Shown: piece after piece, positions 61,392 through 64,000 of the stretch
Layout of the letters: each line of letters opens with the position of its first letter
Numbering within the stretch: the stretch's first letter is position 1
DNA from: Myxococcus sp. CA023
GTDB lineage: Bacteria > Myxococcota > Myxococcia > Myxococcales > Myxococcaceae
NCBI RefSeq assembly: GCF_010998615.1
Contig: NZ_JAAEAH010000055.1
Coordinates: forward strand, 1-64,000
Direction: 5' to 3'
Length of the DNA: 64,000 nucleotides
The notes under the pieces: generated by a model
Databases searched by the model: none
The model's input: the letters and a program-made list of their open reading frames with translations, nothing else
Told to the model about the DNA's origin: nothing
Program-made: the position numbers and the translations under genes

Positions 61392-62795
61392 TTAAGGCGT
61401 GTCCGCGTCGGGAATCGGTGGCGCGGACTGCGAGGAAGCCTTCTTCTTCCGGATGCGAGGCGCCTGTGCCTCACCCGAGGCCGGAGGTTCGGTGGCCTCG
61501 GTCGCGGCAGGCTCCGCTGCATCGGCCTTCTTGCGACCCCGTCGCGCGCCGCGTGGCGCGGTAGAGGATGCCTCGTTAGGGGCTTGCGCGGTGGCCTCGT
61601 CGATAGTCGCGGGCCGGCTGTCGTTCGTCACCGCTCCATCCGTGGCATGCGGGGACGCATCGTCCCTGTCGGCCCGGGCCGCATTTTCCACGGCGGCCTT
61701 GTCCGCGAGTTGCGCCCCCTCGGCAGCTGCTTCCGGTTGGGCGACAGCGCCATCGTGCGACTCAGAAGCAGTGCTCGCGGAGGCCACGCTGGTCTCTGTC
61801 GTGGAGGGCAAGCCCCCGTCCTTCCGTTCGGCGCCACCAACCGGGCCCGAGTCGCCACCGTTGTCCGAGCGCTCTGCGCCAGAGTGCTGGAGCACCTCCG
61901 GGCTGGCTGCGCTGGCGGACGAGTCGTCACCCTCCGCCGCCGTGTCGCCGCGAGCGGCCGAAGGTGCGACGGAAGCAGTGCTTGCGATGTCGCCACCTGC
62001 ATCCAGTGCGGCGACCTCGGCGAGTTCCGCCTCGGTGGGCTCCATGGAGTCGGTCGGCTCATCGAAGCCAGCCAGCGCGTCGTCGGAGAGCGTCAGCCCC
62101 CGTCCCGCGCGGCGCTTGGGCTTGAGGTTCAGCCCGGCGGCCTCATAGACGGTGGGGGCGGGCACGAGCGCGGCTTCGGCCAGCAGTCGCGCCTGTCGAA
62201 GGGACTGCTCGAGCTTCCGGCCGAGCGACACCAGTTCCTCACGAAGGAGGGTCTCCTGTTCCAGCGTCAGGGGCGACGGCTCATGGCTGGAGCGCCACGC
62301 GGTATGGGCGGTCAGCACCTGCTCCATGACGGGCCGCACGAGCGCGAAGTCATCCCGGGCGAAGATGCGCGTCACATAAGCGCTCTTCGTGCGCCGCTCG
62401 TAGGACGTCGCGTACTCGAGGACGGCTTCGCGGGGGGCTCTCCGAAGTTGCGGGAACTTCAGGTGGGGGAAGAGGGCTTCGATGACGGGCGCGCGGCTGC
62501 TGGCGGTGAAGGTGATGCCAGCGAGCAGCTTCTCCAGCACGTCCACCCAAAGCCCCTGCTGGTGGAACGCATACTCCTCGCGAGCCTCTTCCAACTCGGG
62601 GAGGTCCTTCACGCGGTCGAGCACGCCCTCGGTGGGCGCGCGCGCGGTGTGCACCAGTTCCAGCGCGGTGGTCAGCCAGCCCTTTTCGGCGTCGAGGCCG
62701 GGCCTGCCGGTGAGCATTTCCCCGGCCGTGGCGAGGCGGGCCTCGAAGGCTTCGGCGAAGCGGATGAGCTCGTACGATTCGAGCGTGGACGACAT
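61392..62795 (-). CDS. Unknown protein: helical domain plus long low-complexity tail
   Basis: 467 aa. Residues 1 to about 220 form a helical domain (YELIRFAEAFEARLATAGEML, QGLWVDVLEKLLAGITF, YATSYERRTKSAYVTRIFARDD). Residues about 225-467 are an acidic, Ala/Ser/Glu/Thr-rich disordered tail ending with short basic patches (GARRGRKKADA, RIRKKKASSQ). Such basic/acidic tails often contact nucleic acid. The gene lies 13 bases upstream of hrpB, suggesting a shared job in RNA or DNA metabolism (inference). No family recognised. Confidence 0.72.
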   Translation of the reverse strand: MSSTLESYELIRFAEAFEARLATAGEMLTGRPGLDAEKGWLTTALELVHTARAPTEGVLDRVKDLPELEEAREEYAFHQQGLWVDVLEKLLAGITFTASSRAPVIEALFPHLKFPQLRRAPREAVLEYATSYERRTKSAYVTRIFARDDFALVRPVMEQVLTAHTAWRSSHEPSPLTLEQETLLREELVSLGRKLEQSLRQARLLAEAALVPAPTVYEAAGLNLKPKRRAGRGLTLSDDALAGFDEPTDSMEPTEAELAEVAALDAGGDIASTASVAPSAARGDTAAEGDDSSASAASPEVLQHSGAERSDNGGDSGPVGGAERKDGGLPSTTETSVASASTASESHDGAVAQPEAAAEGAQLADKAAVENAARADRDDASPHATDGAVTNDSRPATIDEATAQAPNEASSTAPRGARRGRKKADAAEPAATEATEPPASGEAQAPRIRKKKASSQSAPPIPDADTP

Positions 62796-62867
62796 GCGGC
62801 GGCTCCTCGGAAGGGCGGCGGGAGATAGCACACCCGGCGCCGAGCACCGAGCGGACGGGCAGGGGAC

Positions 62868-63572
62868 TCAGCGCCCGCCGAGCAGAATCTCCAGGGCCTG
62901 GGGATGCGAGAAGTCAGGAAAGGCGACCGTGGCCCCTGCGTCGAGGAGGGCCTGCACGGAGAAGGTCCCGGTCCCCACGCCGATGCACTCGGCGCCGACG
63001 CACTGGGCCGCATGGACGTCCTTGGGCGTGTCGCCGATGACGACGACCCGGCATTCCTCCACGGGGGCGCCCAGCTTCGCGGCGCCGGCCTTGGCGCCGC
63101 AGCGAATCAGCTCGGTGCGGTCCTCGTTGTCGCAGCCGAAGCCACCGAAGTCGAACTGGTCGTAGATGCTCACGCGCTCCAGCTTCACGCGGGCGCCCTC
63201 ACGGACGTTGCCCGTGCCCAGTCCCACCGCGAACCCGGACCGCGACCGGGCTTCCTTCACGGCCTCGCGCATGCCCGGGAAGACGCGGTATCGCTGGTCA
63301 TCCACCTTGTGGACCTCTTCGGCGAGGTGGGCGACGTAGGCGTCGATGACTGCGTCGATGGCCGCGGCCGAGTCCTCCACGCCGATGATGTGCATCGCCT
63401 TGCGGACGATGGCCCGGTCGGTCATGCCGGACATTGGGAACGAGTCGCACGCGTCCCGCCGCCCGTGCAGCTTCTCGAAAGCGGCTTCCATGGAGCGGCG
63501 CCCCGCGCCGCCAGTGGTGACCAGGGTTCCATCGATATCGAAGAGGAGGACGGTGGGACGCATGCCCCCCAT
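62868..63572 (-). CDS. HAD-family hydrolase (phosphoglycolate-phosphatase-like)
   Basis: 234 aa. Motif I LLFDIDGTLVTTGGAG with the nucleophile Asp; cap domain of mixed helices (MSGMTDRAIVRKAM); motif II GLGTGNV; motif III Lys near CGAKAGAAKLG; motif IV VVVIGDTPKDVHAAQCVGA. The Gph-like layout suggests phosphatase action on a small sugar phosphate or phosphoglycolate; substrate unknown. Start 63572 gives MGGMRPT; an ATG at 63563 behind a G-run is possible. Confidence 0.88.
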   Translation of the reverse strand: MGGMRPTVLLFDIDGTLVTTGGAGRRSMEAAFEKLHGRRDACDSFPMSGMTDRAIVRKAMHIIGVEDSAAAIDAVIDAYVAHLAEEVHKVDDQRYRVFPGMREAVKEARSRSGFAVGLGTGNVREGARVKLERVSIYDQFDFGGFGCDNEDRTELIRCGAKAGAAKLGAPVEECRVVVIGDTPKDVHAAQCVGAECIGVGTGTFSVQALLDAGATVAFPDFSHPQALEILLGGR

Positions 63573-63625
63573 CTAATGGAAGCCCCGGGCCGACGCGAGC
63601 CCGGAGTCAGGCGGACCGTGTCCCC

Positions 63626-64000
63626 TCAGGGCTCGACGAGCGTGAGTCCACGCTGGAGTGCCTCGCGGACCAGGGCGCGCTCCTCGATGGGGAGTCGGTC
63701 CTCCAGCGCCTGCCGGGCCTGCTGCCCGCCCAGGCGTCCGAGCGCCACGGCCACGGCTTCTCGGACCTGTGATTCCGGGTCCTGCAGCCGGGAGATGAGC
63801 GTGGGGATGGCGTCCAGCCCCAGGCACTTGCGCAGGGCGTCCGCCGCGCTCGCACGCACCACGGCCGGGGCCTTCGCGTCCTCGAGCACGTCGCGGATGG
63901 TCACCGCGCCGCCTGATGGATCCACCAGCGCCAGGGAGGACACGGCGAGCGTCCGCCGCGCGGTAGGGGTACCCTTGTCCACGACGAGCGCCGACAGGAC
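63626..64000 (-). CDS. HEAT-repeat protein, 3' part only
   Basis: The open frame continues to the right edge, so the start lies outside. The visible 124 residues contain HEAT/PBS-lyase-like repeats: VVRASAADALRKCLGLDAIPTLISRLQDPESQVREAVAVALGRLGG. The last repeat ends in LPIEERALVREALQRGLTLVEP. HEAT repeats form a binding superhelix; partner unknown. Confidence 0.75.
   Translation of the reverse strand, partial: VLSALVVDKGTPTARRTLAVSSLALVDPSGGAVTIRDVLEDAKAPAVVRASAADALRKCLGLDAIPTLISRLQDPESQVREAVAVALGRLGGQQARQALEDRLPIEERALVREALQRGLTLVEP

Noticed and set aside
1-64000. CRISPR arrays, toxin-antitoxin pairs, restriction or phage-defence islands
   Set aside because: No regularly spaced repeats and no recognisable defence genes on either strand.

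Overview
The window is GC-rich (roughly 70% by eye) and tightly packed. Gene content and order point to a myxobacterium of the Myxococcus/Corallococcus type. Supporting features are a member of the myxobacterial TIGR02265 paralogous family, a DUF6178 protein, TolQ-TolR-TolR and TonB-like envelope genes, a SpoIID-type protein, many lipoproteins, and a polymerase/glycosyltransferase pair resembling M. xanthus ExoJ/ExoK. It reads as core chromosome: I see no insertion sequence, prophage, integrase cargo, CRISPR array or rRNA operon. There is one tRNA gene (tRNA-Cys).

Layout. 0-5 kb: the end of dprA, topA, and a one-TolQ/two-TolR membrane motor set. 5-17.5 kb: a DksA/TraR-like zinc-finger gene, trmFO, a beta-propeller lipoprotein, an EF-hand membrane protein, xerC, a small membrane protein, an SLC13-type permease, hslV-hslU and an argD-like aminotransferase. 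The backbone dprA-topA-trmFO-xerC-hslV-hslU keeps the gene order known from Firmicutes, with lineage-specific genes inserted. 17.5-21.7 kb: a compact Hsp70 module (J-domain/TPR protein, DnaK-like chaperone, TPR protein). 21.7-24.8 kb, minus strand: a possible acyl-CoA operon with two hot-dog dehydratase-like proteins, a fatty-acyl-reductase-like SDR, coaE and a small periplasmic protein. 25-27.8 kb: a tetraheme cytochrome c, engB and a DUF6178 protein.

27.9-31.2 kb: exoJ/wzyS-like polymerase and exoK-like glycosyltransferase behind a good sigma54-type -24/-12 element, then a DUF4097-like secreted protein with a strong terminator. 31-46.5 kb: nucleotide and one-carbon metabolism (pyrD, a divergent adenosine-deaminase-family gene, folD, metF, gcvT-gcvH-gcvP), with an Smr protein, a TerB-DnaJ protein, a methyltransferase, an ADP-ribosylglycohydrolase-like gene, an orphan histidine kinase and a TIGR02265 protein between. 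46.6-52.6 kb: envelope functions (CDF metal exporter, TonB-like protein, SpoIID lipoprotein, beta-helix lipoprotein). 52.6-57 kb: tRNA-Cys with its own promoter and a terminator, an acyl-CoA dehydrogenase, a rhodanese, an archaeal/fungal-type asd, a seven-iron ferredoxin and an unknown gene. 57-64 kb: a secreted unknown, a GNAT acetyltransferase, hrpB, a protein with a long low-complexity tail, a HAD phosphatase and the 3' part of a HEAT-repeat gene leaving the window.

Most genes are ordinary housekeeping. The best leads are the sigma54 element before the spore-coat-type polymerase, the adenosine deaminase homologue lacking two substrate-contacting aspartates, the self-contained Hsp70 module, the acyl-CoA operon and the TolQ-TolR-TolR motor. 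I did not find a clear-cut unknown defence or mobile system.
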